64,000 nt of DNA from Rhodanobacteraceae bacterium (lineage in GTDB: Bacteria > Pseudomonadota > Gammaproteobacteria > Xanthomonadales > SZUA-5), in NCBI GenBank assembly GCA_024234055.1, contig JACKOW010000004.1:248001-312000 (forward strand), given 5' to 3'. Below are positions 1 to 11,193 of the stretch, one piece after another. The notes under the pieces are model-generated. The model was given only the letters and a program-made list of their open reading frames with translations, was not told where the DNA came from and made no database searches. Numbering within the stretch: the first letter of the stretch is position 1; each line of letters begins with the position of its first letter. The position numbers and the translations under genes were made by a program.

Positions 1-488
1 TCAGCTCCAGCACTAATGCTGCTCCGGACGGTTCGTGGTCACGCACGGCATCCTCCGGCACCTCGTTCAACACGCTGCTGGCGGGTCAAAGCAATGCGCA
101 ATCGCCCAGCAGCTATGCCTATCTGGGCGTCAATGCCAAGACCAGTTCGCAAACGGTGGACAGCAAGGCCACGCTGATTCCGGCTGGCGCGACCACGGCG
201 ACGCTGTCCTTCTACACCTCGATCGTCACGAGTGAGACCTCGACCACCAGTGCCTACGACAAGCTCCAGGTACAGCTGATCGATGCCAGCACCAACGCCG
301 TGATCACGACGCTGGTCACGCTGTCCAATGTCAACAAGACCGCGAGCGCCTCCACCTATGTGCAGCGCAGCTACAACGTCGCGGCCTACAAGGGCCGCAA
401 CGTCAAGGTGCGCCTGTACGCCACCACCGACAGCTCGCTGGCGACGACCTTCCGGGTCGATACCGTCAGCCTGCGCACGGACGGCTGA
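1..488 (+). CDS. C-terminal part of a secreted multidomain protein (5' end outside window)
   Basis: The frame is open from the window edge and stops at 486-488. The visible 161 residues are rich in Ser, Thr and Ala. The last ~110 form a beta-rich module of alternating hydrophobic strands (LQVQLID, VRLYATT, FRVDTVSL), typical of C-terminal jelly-roll domains on secreted peptidases of Xanthomonadales-type bacteria. The catalytic part would lie upstream, so the enzyme class cannot be read here. A strong terminator follows, so this is the last gene of its transcript. Calling it a secreted hydrolase appendage is inference; it could equally belong to a non-enzymatic exoprotein. Confidence 0.7.
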   Translation, partial: SSSTNAAPDGSWSRTASSGTSFNTLLAGQSNAQSPSSYAYLGVNAKTSSQTVDSKATLIPAGATTATLSFYTSIVTSETSTTSAYDKLQVQLIDASTNAVITTLVTLSNVNKTASASTYVQRSYNVAAYKGRNVKVRLYATTDSSLATTFRVDTVSLRTDG

Positions 489-542
489 CCGCCGCAAACA
501 GCCTGAACCGGGTACGCTCGGTTCAGACTGACGGAGAATCGT

Positions 543-571
543 GGCCTCGGCGAAAGCCGAGGCCTTTTTTT
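543..571 (+). terminator. Rho-independent terminator
   Basis: A perfect 9-bp stem (GGCCTCGGC / GCCGAGGCC) with a GAAA tetraloop is followed by seven T. It lies 55 bp after the stop codon of the preceding gene. Confidence 0.92.
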
Positions 572-675
572 GGGGCATCACGGGTGCCCGCTAAACCCGT
601 GAAAACACAGGGCTCACCCACTCTTCACGTGTCCGTACAATTCAGGTGACGCACAGCGTCACCTTCTGTCCCTTG

Positions 676-704
676 TTGACACTTGAATCAACACTGAATA
701 CAGT
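676..704 (+). promoter_or_regulatory. Candidate sigma70 promoter for the downstream lipoprotein gene
   Basis: TTGACA at 676-681, a 17-bp spacer, then TACAGT at 699-704 (4 of 6 to the -10 consensus). It lies in the 425-bp gap between the terminator and the gene at 915, implying a leader of about 200 nt. I see nothing else in this gap. Confidence 0.4.
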
Positions 705-914
705 GCGCGCCCATCCACCTCAGGGCTGAAGCCGGGTGGGCTTAAGGGGGAGTTCAGCGAAGCTGGACGCCGGGTTTGCTGGGGAGCAGCTCGACGCCAC
801 AACAGCATCGCCGCGGAATGGGGTCATCACGGGTTATTGTGCTGAGGGGCGCGCGGTTCGGAAGGGTCTGGACCAGCGCGCAGCACGATCAATGAACACG
901 TCGGGGGGACATGA

Positions 915-1748
915 ATGGTCGCGAGAAGCTGGATCGTGGGTTGTCTGGTCCTCTGGACTGCAGGTTGCGCTCAGCAGCCCGTCACGGTCAGAGCAGACGC
1001 CCCGGATGCACCTGATCCGGCGGTTGCCGCCAGCGCCGATGTCGACCCCGAGACCTTGATCGAGCGCAGCGACAGCACCCATCTGCTGGCGCCCAAGCAG
1101 GTCGTCCGTATCGACAACCCTTTCGGGGATGTGCGCATCCGCTTCGGTGGCTATGAATCCCAGCTCGAATGGCGCGGCGTGGCCCAGAACGCGGGCAGCG
1201 CTCACAAGCTCAGCGCCACCGGCAGTGCGACCGAAGCCTTCGAGATCGCAGTGCGTCTGCCTGCGGGAACTACCGTCATTCCGGGCCAACGCCTTGATTT
1301 GACAGCTTATGTTCCGGAAGGTCATGACCTGCAGATCAACACTGAACAAGGACTGATCGAAGTCCGCGGCTTGCATGCCAATGTCTACGCCCGAAGTCGC
1401 AGTGGCGATATTTCATTTCGGGGCATTCGCGGACTGGTCGATGTGGAAACCGGCGGCGGCAACATCGAGGGCCAGCTCAACAAGGCCCCGGCAGGCAGCC
1501 AGCAGCGCGTCGCCACGCAGACCGGGACCATCATCCTGGGCCTGGTGGACGAGCTCAATGCCGCCCTGACACTGGCCACATCCGGCGTATTCGCCACCGA
1601 TTTCAGCATCCACATTGATCCGCAACCGGGTCAGGAACCAAACAAGACCGCGCGTGCCGAGATCGGCAAGCCGGAAGCAAACATCGAGGTCGTCAGCAAG
1701 CGTGGGGAAATTCGTTTGCTGCGACGGTTGGGGTTCCGGCCCGCTTGA
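915..1748 (+). CDS. DUF4097-like lipoprotein
   Basis: A 277-aa protein. The N-terminus is a lipoprotein signal with a lipobox at about residues 15-18 (TAGC), so it is probably membrane anchored. The rest is a repetitive run of short beta strands (DVRIRFGG, IEVRGL, GDISFRGI, VDVETGGG, GEIRLLRR), the right-handed beta-solenoid style of DUF4097-type adhesin-like proteins. A G-rich ribosome binding site (903-908) precedes the ATG at 915. It is followed by a separate exoprotein gene with its own RBS. No catalytic motif is visible. Function unknown; a structural or envelope-stress role is only inference. Confidence 0.65.
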   Translation: MVARSWIVGCLVLWTAGCAQQPVTVRADAPDAPDPAVAASADVDPETLIERSDSTHLLAPKQVVRIDNPFGDVRIRFGGYESQLEWRGVAQNAGSAHKLSATGSATEAFEIAVRLPAGTTVIPGQRLDLTAYVPEGHDLQINTEQGLIEVRGLHANVYARSRSGDISFRGIRGLVDVETGGGNIEGQLNKAPAGSQQRVATQTGTIILGLVDELNAALTLATSGVFATDFSIHIDPQPGQEPNKTARAEIGKPEANIEVVSKRGEIRLLRRLGFRPA

Positions 1749-1880
1749 CGGGTCAGGAGCGTTGGGGAACGCGAGCTGGGGTACTCGATGACGCGCCCTA
1801 CAAGCTGGTGATCCGTGCCGCTGATGCAGCCTTCGGGCTTTGATCGGGGCGGACACCACTTTCATCTAGGAATTCAATCC

Positions 1881-4800
1881 ATGAAGGTCAAGAACTATCT
1901 CGCCCTGACGGCAGGTCTGGCGCTGACGCTGGTCAGCAGTCTGCAGGCACAGGGGCTCGGCGGCGTCGACGGCCAGCCGGGCAATGGCGTCCAGGTTGGG
2001 GAACCGGTGACGCCGGTGGAAATCAATGTCGATCTGCGCAATCTGCCCACCGTGAATGACTGGAAGCCGGGCGAAGCCATCCGCGAAGCACAGCGCCGCG
2101 TCTACCATCCGCTGACCGGGCGGGCCGATCCGAGCGCGCCCGCCGACTGGATCACCTCGCCCGATCGTCTGGGTGATCTGCAAGCGACCTTCGACAATCT
2201 GCGCATCCCGGCCGACGGCATCGAGAACACCGGTCGGGTGACCATCAGCAACGGTTCCACCGGCGTCAGCCCGGGCGACCCGGTCATCGAAGTCAACAAC
2301 GACTACGTGCTGTATGGCATCAACAACTCCTCCGGGACGACCTTCACGATCTACAACAAGGCCGGCACCAAGCTGTCGGGGCCGACCACCTACAAATCGC
2401 TGGCCCCGGCCGGCGATCCCTGCGCCACCTCGGTCAGCGACCCGATCATCCATTGGGATCGCCTCGCCAACCGCTGGTTCATGCTGGAAATGGGTGGCAC
2501 CTCCAGCGCCAATCGCCTGTGCGTGTATATCTCCAAGACCGCCAACCCGGTCTCGGGCGGCTGGTGGTTCTACGGTTTCTCGACCCCTAGCGTGCCGGAT
2601 TACCCGCACTGCTCGGTCTGGCCGAATGCCTATGTCTGCGCCACCAATGAAGGCGGCAGCGGCATCGCGGTCTATGCCTTTGATCGCGCCAACATGCTCA
2701 ATGGTGCCACGGCTCGTCCGGCCCAGCGGTTCACCTCGGTACCCAAGCTTGCCGGCTACGGTTTCCAGACGCTGACGCCAGTCACCTTCATGGGCAGCAC
2801 AGCGCCGCCCGCGAATGCACCGGTGATCCTGGCTCGCCACAACGATGACGAAGCGCACGCCGGTAGCAGCGCCAACACCAGCGCCGACTTCATCGATCTG
2901 TATGCCATGAACATCAACTGGACCACGCCGTCCAGCAGCAGCATCAGCACCCTGCCGCGCGCCCAGATTACGGAATTCAACAGCTACTTCCGCAACTACT
3001 CGGCCTTTGCCACGGTGCCGCAGCCGGGTTCGACTTCGCTGCTCGATCCGATCCGCGAAGTCATCATGAATTCGCTGAGCTATCGCAATTTCGGCAGCTA
3101 CGAGTCGATCGTGGGCAACTTCGCGACCAATCAGAACGCGGCTCGCACCGGCACCGTGGTCGATGCCGGCATTCGCTGGTTCGAACTGCGCAAGTCCGGC
3201 AGCAGCAACTGGGCGCTGCATCAGGAAGGCACCTTCAGCCCGGGCGACAGCAATACCCATCACCTGCTCGGCGCGATCTCCCAGGACAAGCAAGGCAACA
3301 TCGGCATGGGCTACAACGTCACCAAGACCAGCAGCCCCACGGTCTCGGCGTCCTTGCGCTACACCGGCCGCCTGAACACCGATGCGCTGGGCGTGATGAC
3401 CCAGGGCGAGAATGAAGTGGCCACCGGCAGCGCCGCAGAAACTTCCGGCCGCTGGGGCGACTACTACCAGATGGTGGTCGATCCGGCCGATGACTGCACC
3501 TTCTGGTTTGTCGGCATGTACCGCCCGAGCGGCAGCTGGGCCACCCGCGCCACCGACTTCAAGTTCAGCAACTGCGGCGGCACGCCGCCGGTGACCTACA
3601 CCGTCTCCGGCCAGGTCACCACCAGTGCCGGTGCCGCCATCAGTGGTGTCACTGTCAGTGCCGGATCGGTCTCTACCACCACCGACAGCAGCGGCAACTA
3701 CTCGATTGCCAATCTGGCCGCGGGCAGCTACACGCTCACGCCCAGCCGCTCGGGTTACACCTTCAGCCCGAGCAGCCGCGCCGTCACCATCGCCAGCAGC
3801 AACGTGGGCGGCCAGAACTTCACCGGCACGGTGGTCACCACGGGTCCGGGCGTGCTCGCCAATGGCGTCCCGGCCAGCGGCTCGACCAACTCGACCAGCG
3901 CCAACAGCAGCTTTGCCGAATACACCGTGGCCATTCCGGCCGGCGCCAGCAACCTGACCATCGCCACCAGCGGTGCCTCGGGTGACGTCGACCTGTACGT
4001 ACGCTACGGCGCCGCACCCACGCTCAGCACCTACGACTGTCGGCCGTACAGCGGTTCGGGCAACGAGAGCTGTCCCTTCGCCAGCCCGAGCACCGGCACC
4101 TACTACGTGCGCGTCTATGGCTATGCCACCGGCACCCAGACCTTCACGATCACCGCATCGTGGACCAATCCGAGTGCCAATGTGCCGCCCACGGCAAACT
4201 TCAGCTTCACCACCAACAACCTGACGGCCTCGTTCACCGACACCTCCACTGACAGCGATGGCTCCATTGCCTCGCGCAGCTGGAACTTCGGTGATGGCGG
4301 CACCTCCACGGCTGCGAATCCGAGCCGCACCTACGCGGCTGCGGGCACCTACACGGTGTCGCTGACAGTCACGGACAATTCGGGTGCCAGCAGCAGCATC
4401 TCGAAGTCGGTCACGGTCTCGGCACCCGCCAACGTGCCGCCGACGGCCAACTTCAGCTTCAGCACCAACAACCTGACGGCATCGTTCACCGATACCTCGA
4501 GCGACAGTGACGGCAGCATCGCGTCGCGCAGCTGGAACTTCGGCGATGGCGGCACCTCCACCGCCACCAACCCCAGCCGCACCTACGCTGCCGCCGGCAC
4601 CTACACCGTGTCGCTGACGGTCACCGACAATTCGGGTGCCAGCAACAGCATCTCGAAGTCGGTCACAGTCACCGCAGCACCCACGGGCAACGCGCTGAGC
4701 AAGGGAGTTCCGGTCAGCGGCAGCACCAATTCGACCAGCGCCAACAGCAGCTTTGCCGAATACACGGTGGCCGTACCGGCAGGTGCCAGCAACCTGAGTA

Positions 4801-5369
4801 TCGCCACCACCGGCGCCAGCGGTGACATCGATCTGTATGTACGCTTCGGTGCTGCACCCACGCTGTCGACCTACGATTGCCGCCCCTACACGGGTTCGGG
4901 CAACGAGACCTGTACTTTCGCCGCACCCAGCGCGGGCACCTACTACATCCGCGTCTATGGCTACGCCACGGGGACCGTCAACTTCACCTTGACTGCCGAC
5001 TGGACGGTAGGCGGCGGTGGCACCCAGCCGAGCTTCTTCGAGAACCTGACCGACTACAACATTCTCGACAACACGACCATCGAGAGCCCGATCACGGTGT
5101 CCGGCCGAACCGGCAATGCGCCCTCGAATCTGCAGGTGGCGGTGACCATCTACCACACCTACAAGGGCGATCTGAAGGTGGACCTGATCGCACCCGACGG
5201 TTCGGTCTATGTCCTGCACAACCGCAGCGGCGGTGGTACAGACAACATCATCCAGACCTTCACGGTGAATGCCTCCACCGAAGTGGCCAACGGTACCTGG
5301 AAGCTGCGCGTGAACGACAACGCCCGCGGCGACACCGGCTACCTCGACAAGTGGAGCCTGCAGTTCTGA
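1881..5369 (+). CDS. Large secreted protein with PPC, PKD and P (proprotein-convertase) domains
   Basis: 1162 aa from the ATG at 1881, chosen because it begins a Sec signal peptide (MKVKNYLALTAGLALTLVSS) and has an AGGA-type RBS at 1867-1871. Residues ~100-560 are a large domain with no recognised protease triad. Then come a carboxypeptidase-regulatory-like beta domain (~572-650), PPC domain 1 (~653-762), two PKD domains (~767-848 and ~851-931), PPC domain 2 (~937-1041) and a C-terminal P/HomoB domain (~1050-1162, ending in the characteristic DKWSLQF). PPC, PKD and P domains normally decorate exported proteases and chitinases and are often trimmed off. The paired PPC and PKD copies are nearly identical, which indicates recent internal duplication. 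A strong terminator follows. Confidence 0.8.
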   Translation: MKVKNYLALTAGLALTLVSSLQAQGLGGVDGQPGNGVQVGEPVTPVEINVDLRNLPTVNDWKPGEAIREAQRRVYHPLTGRADPSAPADWITSPDRLGDLQATFDNLRIPADGIENTGRVTISNGSTGVSPGDPVIEVNNDYVLYGINNSSGTTFTIYNKAGTKLSGPTTYKSLAPAGDPCATSVSDPIIHWDRLANRWFMLEMGGTSSANRLCVYISKTANPVSGGWWFYGFSTPSVPDYPHCSVWPNAYVCATNEGGSGIAVYAFDRANMLNGATARPAQRFTSVPKLAGYGFQTLTPVTFMGSTAPPANAPVILARHNDDEAHAGSSANTSADFIDLYAMNINWTTPSSSSISTLPRAQITEFNSYFRNYSAFATVPQPGSTSLLDPIREVIMNSLSYRNFGSYESIVGNFATNQNAARTGTVVDAGIRWFELRKSGSSNWALHQEGTFSPGDSNTHHLLGAISQDKQGNIGMGYNVTKTSSPTVSASLRYTGRLNTDALGVMTQGENEVATGSAAETSGRWGDYYQMVVDPADDCTFWFVGMYRPSGSWATRATDFKFSNCGGTPPVTYTVSGQVTTSAGAAISGVTVSAGSVSTTTDSSGNYSIANLAAGSYTLTPSRSGYTFSPSSRAVTIASSNVGGQNFTGTVVTTGPGVLANGVPASGSTNSTSANSSFAEYTVAIPAGASNLTIATSGASGDVDLYVRYGAAPTLSTYDCRPYSGSGNESCPFASPSTGTYYVRVYGYATGTQTFTITASWTNPSANVPPTANFSFTTNNLTASFTDTSTDSDGSIASRSWNFGDGGTSTAANPSRTYAAAGTYTVSLTVTDNSGASSSISKSVTVSAPANVPPTANFSFSTNNLTASFTDTSSDSDGSIASRSWNFGDGGTSTATNPSRTYAAAGTYTVSLTVTDNSGASNSISKSVTVTAAPTGNALSKGVPVSGSTNSTSANSSFAEYTVAVPAGASNLSIATTGASGDIDLYVRFGAAPTLSTYDCRPYTGSGNETCTFAAPSAGTYYIRVYGYATGTVNFTLTADWTVGGGGTQPSFFENLTDYNILDNTTIESPITVSGRTGNAPSNLQVAVTIYHTYKGDLKVDLIAPDGSVYVLHNRSGGGTDNIIQTFTVNASTEVANGTWKLRVNDNARGDTGYLDKWSLQF

Positions 5370-5395
5370 GAAGCTTTCACTGAGTAGCAAATCAA

Positions 5396-5423
5396 AGCCC
5401 CGGCGCGAGCCGGGGCTTTTTTT
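5396..5423 (+). terminator. Rho-independent terminator
   Basis: A 9-bp stem AGCCCCGGC / GCCGGGGCT with GCGA loop, followed by a run of seven T, 27 bp after the exoprotein stop codon. Confidence 0.92.
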
Positions 5424-5447
5424 GGGGTGAAAGGTGAAGAGCGAATT

Positions 5448-5527
5448 GGGCGAGGGGCAGGGGCTCAACCTCGCTGCAAGGTCAGATAGTGCGGCGGGGT
5501 GGGTCCCCTGCCGCCTGCCCCCGCTCT
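5448..5527. repeat. Dispersed G-rich inverted repeat, copy 1
   Basis: A G-rich arm (GGGCGAGGGGCAGGGGC), a short conserved middle (CAACCTCG) and a complementary C-rich arm (CCTGCCGCCTGCCCC). A second copy with the same order lies at 17899-17984. Both are intergenic, so this looks like a small non-autonomous element. Confidence 0.6.
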
Positions 5528-5592
5528 TCCGACTACATCCGGTTCACCGGCAGGCAATGGATACTCAGCGGCCCTTGCCCGCCAGAGCCGCC

Positions 5593-6408
5593 GTGCCTGA
5601 AGGTCCAGAAATCCGGCGTGCCGCCGATCGACTGGAGAAGGCGATCCTTCATCAGCGATTGCGCTCGGTCCATTTCGCCTTTGATCGACTCAAACCCTTC
5701 GAGGCGCCGCTGGCTGCATCTTCGGTGACGCGTATCGAGACCCGCGGCAAGGCCATGCTCACGCACTTCGACTGTGGCCTTGCGGTCTACTCGCACAACC
5801 AGCTCTACGGCCGCTGGTACACCAGCAAGCCGGGACAGACGCCACGCACCGCCCGTTCACTCCGCTTCGCGGTCTACGGCACGCGTGCCGACATCCTGCT
5901 GTACAGCGCCTCGGACATCGAGGTGCTGAACGCCGATCAGATCGTGAAACACCCGTTCCTCTCGAAACTGGGGCCTGATGCACTCGACCCAGACCTCAAT
6001 GCGGCCGAGTTGGAAGAGCGACTGAAAGATCCCCGGTTCCGGCGCCGCCGCCTCGCTGCACTGCTGCTCGATCAGGGCTTTGTCGCCGGTTTGGGCAACT
6101 ATCTGCGCAGCGAGATCCTGCATGCCGCGGCGCTGGCCCCCTCCCGCAGCGCGGCCGGGCTGTCAGACACGGAGCGCCATGCTCTGGCCGACGCCTGCCT
6201 GGACATCACCCGCCGTTCCTACCGCCATGCCGGCATCACCAACGATCTCGCCCGCGCCGAGGCGCTGAAGCTCGCTGGCAGCCGTTTTGAACAAAGACGT
6301 TTTGCCGTCTTCGGGCGCGACGGCCTGCCCTGCTACCGCTGCGACACCCCCATCCTCAAGGCCGAGATGGCGCGCCGCATCTACTGGTGCCCAGACTGTC
6401 AGCGCTGA
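5593..6408 (+). CDS. nei: Endonuclease VIII (DNA glycosylase/AP lyase)
   Basis: 271 aa and co-linear with E. coli Nei (263 aa). It removes oxidised pyrimidines and cleaves the abasic site. The GTG at 5593 is chosen over the in-frame ATG at 5557 because it gives PEGPEIRRAAD directly after the initiator; family members use the N-terminal Pro as the Schiff-base nucleophile with Glu next to it. Other family signatures are SHNQLYG (~residue 75), the helix-two-turn-helix region ending GLGNYLRSEIL, and a C-terminal zinc finger with C-x2-C pairs (CYRC and CPDC). It stands alone between a terminator and the transporter gene. Confidence 0.95.
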   Translation: MPEGPEIRRAADRLEKAILHQRLRSVHFAFDRLKPFEAPLAASSVTRIETRGKAMLTHFDCGLAVYSHNQLYGRWYTSKPGQTPRTARSLRFAVYGTRADILLYSASDIEVLNADQIVKHPFLSKLGPDALDPDLNAAELEERLKDPRFRRRRLAALLLDQGFVAGLGNYLRSEILHAAALAPSRSAAGLSDTERHALADACLDITRRSYRHAGITNDLARAEALKLAGSRFEQRRFAVFGRDGLPCYRCDTPILKAEMARRIYWCPDCQR

Positions 6409-6488
6409 GGCGGATCGCTGCTTGCAAGGCTGCACGAAGGCCCTGATCCATGTCATAACATCGCACCTTCTGCATTCGGAGCGAAGCC

Positions 6489-7478
6489 GTGAGCGAGACC
6501 CGCAGCGCCTGCGAACACGTTCTGATCGCCTTCGATTTCGAACACAAGACCGAGACCGCGATAGACCTCGCGGATGCGGCCAGGGCCGTAAAGGCCGGAC
6601 AGTTTCTGTGGCTCGATCTGTTGGCCCTGGATGTCGAGCAGGCGCGCGTCCTGCTGTCGCGACTGGGCCTGTTCTCGGACATGGTCATCGAGGATGCACT
6701 CAGCGGCGAAGAGGCCACCCGCCACGCCCGCTACGACGACTATCTGCATATCGTGGTCTGTGGCTGCAGGCCCAGCCATCGCAGTTTCGAGCTGGAGCGG
6801 GTGGACATCATCCTCGGCGAGAGCTTCATGGCCACCATCCATCGCCGGCCGGCGCTGTTCATGGATGCCGTTCGGCGCGACTACCGCAGCGACTTCCACC
6901 GCTTCGCCAAGAGCCCGAGTTTCATGCTCTACGAGCTGTGGGATCACTTGCTCGAAAACTACCTGGCGGTGCAGCGCGACATGGAGGAGCGTGTGGAGGC
7001 GCTGCAGCTGCAGCTGGGTGCGGGCCAGGTCGATGAGAAGATTTTCGCCGTGATGTCGACACTGAGTTCCGATCTGCTGCATCTGCGCAAGGTGTTGCTA
7101 CCGGCCCGAGCGGTATTGGTGGATCTGTCCACCCGCAAGTCCCTGTTCATCTCCGATGCCACCCAGGGCTTTTTGCACAATATGGTCGGCACCCTGGAAC
7201 ATGTGCTGCAGGATCTGCTGGTCGACAGAGACATCCTGTCGGAATCGCTGAATCTGTACATGTCGATGGTCAGCTATCGCACCAATCGGGTGATGACCCG
7301 GTTGACGGTGGTCAGCGTGGTGTTCCTGCCGCTGACCTTTCTGGTCGGCATCTACGGCATGAATTTCGAAGGCATTCCGGAACTGCACTGGAAGTATGGC
7401 TACGCCTATTTCTGGGGCGTGGTGCTGCTGATCACCGCGATACTGGCCGTCTTCCTGCGGCGCGCGAAAATACTCTGA
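6489..7478 (+). CDS. corA: CorA family divalent metal ion transporter
   Basis: 329 aa, typical CorA length. The N-terminal ~260 residues form the cytoplasmic alpha/beta funnel with a long stalk helix. They are followed by two membrane helices (about 273-295 and 305-325). The family signature GMN sits in YGMNFEG at the end of the first membrane helix, so Mg2+ (or Co2+/Ni2+) transport is well supported. The start is GTG 6489 with a GGAG-like RBS at 6478-6481. The gene lies 80 bp after nei, with no strong terminator between them. Confidence 0.93.
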   Translation: MSETRSACEHVLIAFDFEHKTETAIDLADAARAVKAGQFLWLDLLALDVEQARVLLSRLGLFSDMVIEDALSGEEATRHARYDDYLHIVVCGCRPSHRSFELERVDIILGESFMATIHRRPALFMDAVRRDYRSDFHRFAKSPSFMLYELWDHLLENYLAVQRDMEERVEALQLQLGAGQVDEKIFAVMSTLSSDLLHLRKVLLPARAVLVDLSTRKSLFISDATQGFLHNMVGTLEHVLQDLLVDRDILSESLNLYMSMVSYRTNRVMTRLTVVSVVFLPLTFLVGIYGMNFEGIPELHWKYGYAYFWGVVLLITAILAVFLRRAKIL

Positions 7479-7806
7479 ACCCCAGCAGACCCTGCCGAGC
7501 AAGCTCGGCACTACAAGAGCCTCGTACTCCCTGGCTTTGGTAGAGCGGAGCTTGCTCCGCTGCTTTGGCTGGGCTTTGGCTTTGCCTTGGCAAGGAGAGC
7601 GTCCAGACGAGTCTGGACCTACAAGAGCGGTAGACCCTGCTGAGCAAGCTCGGCACTACCACAGCCTGGTACACCAGCGCCCTGACGACAAAACCCGGGC
7701 CAAGGCCACTTGCCCGCCCTTGGCTGTTGCGTCCGTGGCTCATGCCATGCAGCATCCCTGCGCATCGCGCCGGGTTGGCGCCGTTCACGAATCTTGCTGA
7801 AAACCC
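7479..7806. repeat. Intergenic stretch made of short imperfect palindromes
   Basis: No credible gene. It holds a series of small palindromes: CCGAGCAAGCTCGG (7496-7509), GAGCGGAGCTTGCTCCGCT (7551-7569), GTCCAGACGAGTCTGGAC (7600-7617) and a second GAGCAAGCTCGGCACTAC copy near 7642. The CTACAAGAGC and GGCACTAC links recur between them, so this looks like a nested cluster of REP-like units. The parE promoter must lie near its right end, but I see no convincing -35/-10 pair. Confidence 0.6.
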
Positions 7807-9690
<1,884 letters not shown>

Positions 9691-9708
9691 TCCCAGGTCG
9701 CGCTCTGG

Positions 9709-9795
9709 TAGGTCACGTTGGCTGCGCAGCAGCCTACGTGACAGTTCAGGCCACCGATGTCAGGTAGACCGCTACGCGGCCAACCTGACCTACGA
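9709..9795. repeat. Dispersed TAGGTCACGTTG palindromic repeat, copy 1
   Basis: Begins TAGGTCACGTTG, contains the palindrome GGCTGCGCAGCAGCC, passes CTACGTGAC and returns through GATGTCAGGTAG to CCTGACCTACGAC. The same arrangement with different inner stems lies at 47401-47483, and a half-copy at 59408-59444. Confidence 0.6.
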
Positions 9796-9830
9796 CTGCC
9801 GCACCTCTCCCGTGCAACTTGGCACCGCCG

Positions 9831-11012
9831 CTACACCGCCGTGCCCGCCGCGTGCCCCGAAGCCCAGGCCCATTGGAAGTTGTAGCCGCCGAGCCAGCCG
9901 GTGACATCGACGACCTCGCCGATAAAGTACAGCCCGGGGACCTTGCGCGACTCCATGGTCGCTGATGACAGCTCATCGGTATCCACCCCGCCCAACGTGA
10001 CTTCGGCGGTGCGGTAGCCCTCGGTGCCACTGGCCACCAGTGGCCAGGCTTGCAGCAGCTCGCCAACACCGCGCAGCTCGCGCTCGCCGTACTGGCGCAT
10101 CGGCTTGCTCGCCACCCAGTGATCGCACAGGCGCTGGGCGAAACGCTTCGGCAACAACTCTGCGAGCACGCTGCGCAGCTCGGCGGCCGGCCGTTCACGT
10201 TGCAGGTCCCGCAGCGTATAGCCCGCATCCTGCTGCGGCAGCAGATCCAGCCGCAGCTCGTCGCCGGGCTGCCAGTAGGACGAAATCTGCAGGATCGCCG
10301 GACCGCTGACGCCACGGTGGGTGATCAGCATGGAGTTGCTGAAGCTGCGACCATTGGCACTGGCTGTCACCGGCAAGGCCACACCACTGAGGTCCTGCAG
10401 GCGCTCCTGATGGACACCGCTCAGCGTCAGCGGCACCAGCCCGGCCCGAGTGGGCAACACCCGATGGCCAAACTGCCGTGCCAGATCGTAGCCAAAGCCG
10501 GTGGCGCCCATGCTCGGGATCGACAGACCGCCCGTGGCGACCACCAGTGCCGGCGCCGACATCGACCCGCGCGCAGTCTGCAGACGGAACCCCCCATCGA
10601 CCTTGGCCACCTCGCTGATGCTGCAGCCAGTCTCGATCCGCACACCGGCGTCGGCACATTCCTGCAGCAACATCGCCACGATCTGCTTGGACGAGATATC
10701 GCAGAACAGCTGGCCCAGCTCCTTCTCATGCCAGGCGATGCCGTGGCGATCGACCATGGCGATGAAATCCGCGGGCCGATAGCGCGCCAGCGCCGATTTG
10801 CAGTAATGGCGATTGGCCGAGATGAAATTCTCGGCGCTGGTGCCGGTGTTGGTGAAATTGCAACGCCCGCCGCCCGACATCAGGATCTTCTTGCCACACC
10901 GATTGGCATGCTCGATCAGCCGCACCCGCCGCCCGCGCTGCCCGGCCGTGAGCGCACCCATCAGGCCGGCAGCGCCGCCGCCGATGATGATGACGTCAGT
11001 GTCGGTGGTCAT
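9831..11012 (-). CDS. HI0933/YhiN (BaiN)-family NAD(P)/FAD-dependent flavoprotein
   Basis: 393 aa from the ATG at 11012 (MTTDTDVIIIGGG). A longer in-frame extension to 11147 is rejected because it runs through a low-complexity repeat. An N-terminal Rossmann dinucleotide-binding motif GGGAAGLMGA and the family motif SGGGRCNFTN are present. GGLSIPSMGATGFGYDLA and the C-terminal GEVVDVTGWLGGYNFQWAWASG are family blocks around the FAD. The family is widespread and mostly annotated as aminoacetone oxidase or BaiN-like; the physiological substrate in this lineage is not known. It is transcribed alone on the minus strand, convergent with parE. Confidence 0.9.
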   Translation of the reverse strand: MTTDTDVIIIGGGAAGLMGALTAGQRGRRVRLIEHANRCGKKILMSGGGRCNFTNTGTSAENFISANRHYCKSALARYRPADFIAMVDRHGIAWHEKELGQLFCDISSKQIVAMLLQECADAGVRIETGCSISEVAKVDGGFRLQTARGSMSAPALVVATGGLSIPSMGATGFGYDLARQFGHRVLPTRAGLVPLTLSGVHQERLQDLSGVALPVTASANGRSFSNSMLITHRGVSGPAILQISSYWQPGDELRLDLLPQQDAGYTLRDLQRERPAAELRSVLAELLPKRFAQRLCDHWVASKPMRQYGERELRGVGELLQAWPLVASGTEGYRTAEVTLGGVDTDELSSATMESRKVPGLYFIGEVVDVTGWLGGYNFQWAWASGHAAGTAV

Positions 11013-11018
11013 CGGCCG

Positions 11019-11118
11019 AGGGCACGAGGGCACGAGGGCGAGAGGGCATGAGGGCGCGAAAGAGCCGCAATCTCGCTGCCAAGCCGCCGTTGCGTGCCCT
11101 CGCGCCCTCGTGCCCTCC
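11019..11118. repeat. Inverted pair of AGGGCACG 8-bp unit clusters
   Basis: Five degenerate units of AGGGCACG/AGGGCGCG on one arm (11019-11060) and three complementary units (CGTGCCCT, CGCGCCCT, CGTGCCCT) on the other (11094-11118). They can form a long hairpin. It lies immediately upstream of the flavoprotein start, and the same 8-bp unit forms the pure tandem array at 15369-15442. Confidence 0.75.
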
Positions 11119-11193
11119 ACGATCGGTTTATCCACGAAGAAGCGCAACGCCGGGGCCCACCGGGACTCCCGCAGGTACGGCCAGCCATCACCT

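Noticed and set aside
1866..5468. A 1200-codon open frame on the minus strand across the secreted protein gene
   Set aside because: Translation is Arg/Gly/Ala-rich without any domain, and the plus strand encodes well-known domains with a signal peptide. It is an antisense shadow typical of high-GC DNA.
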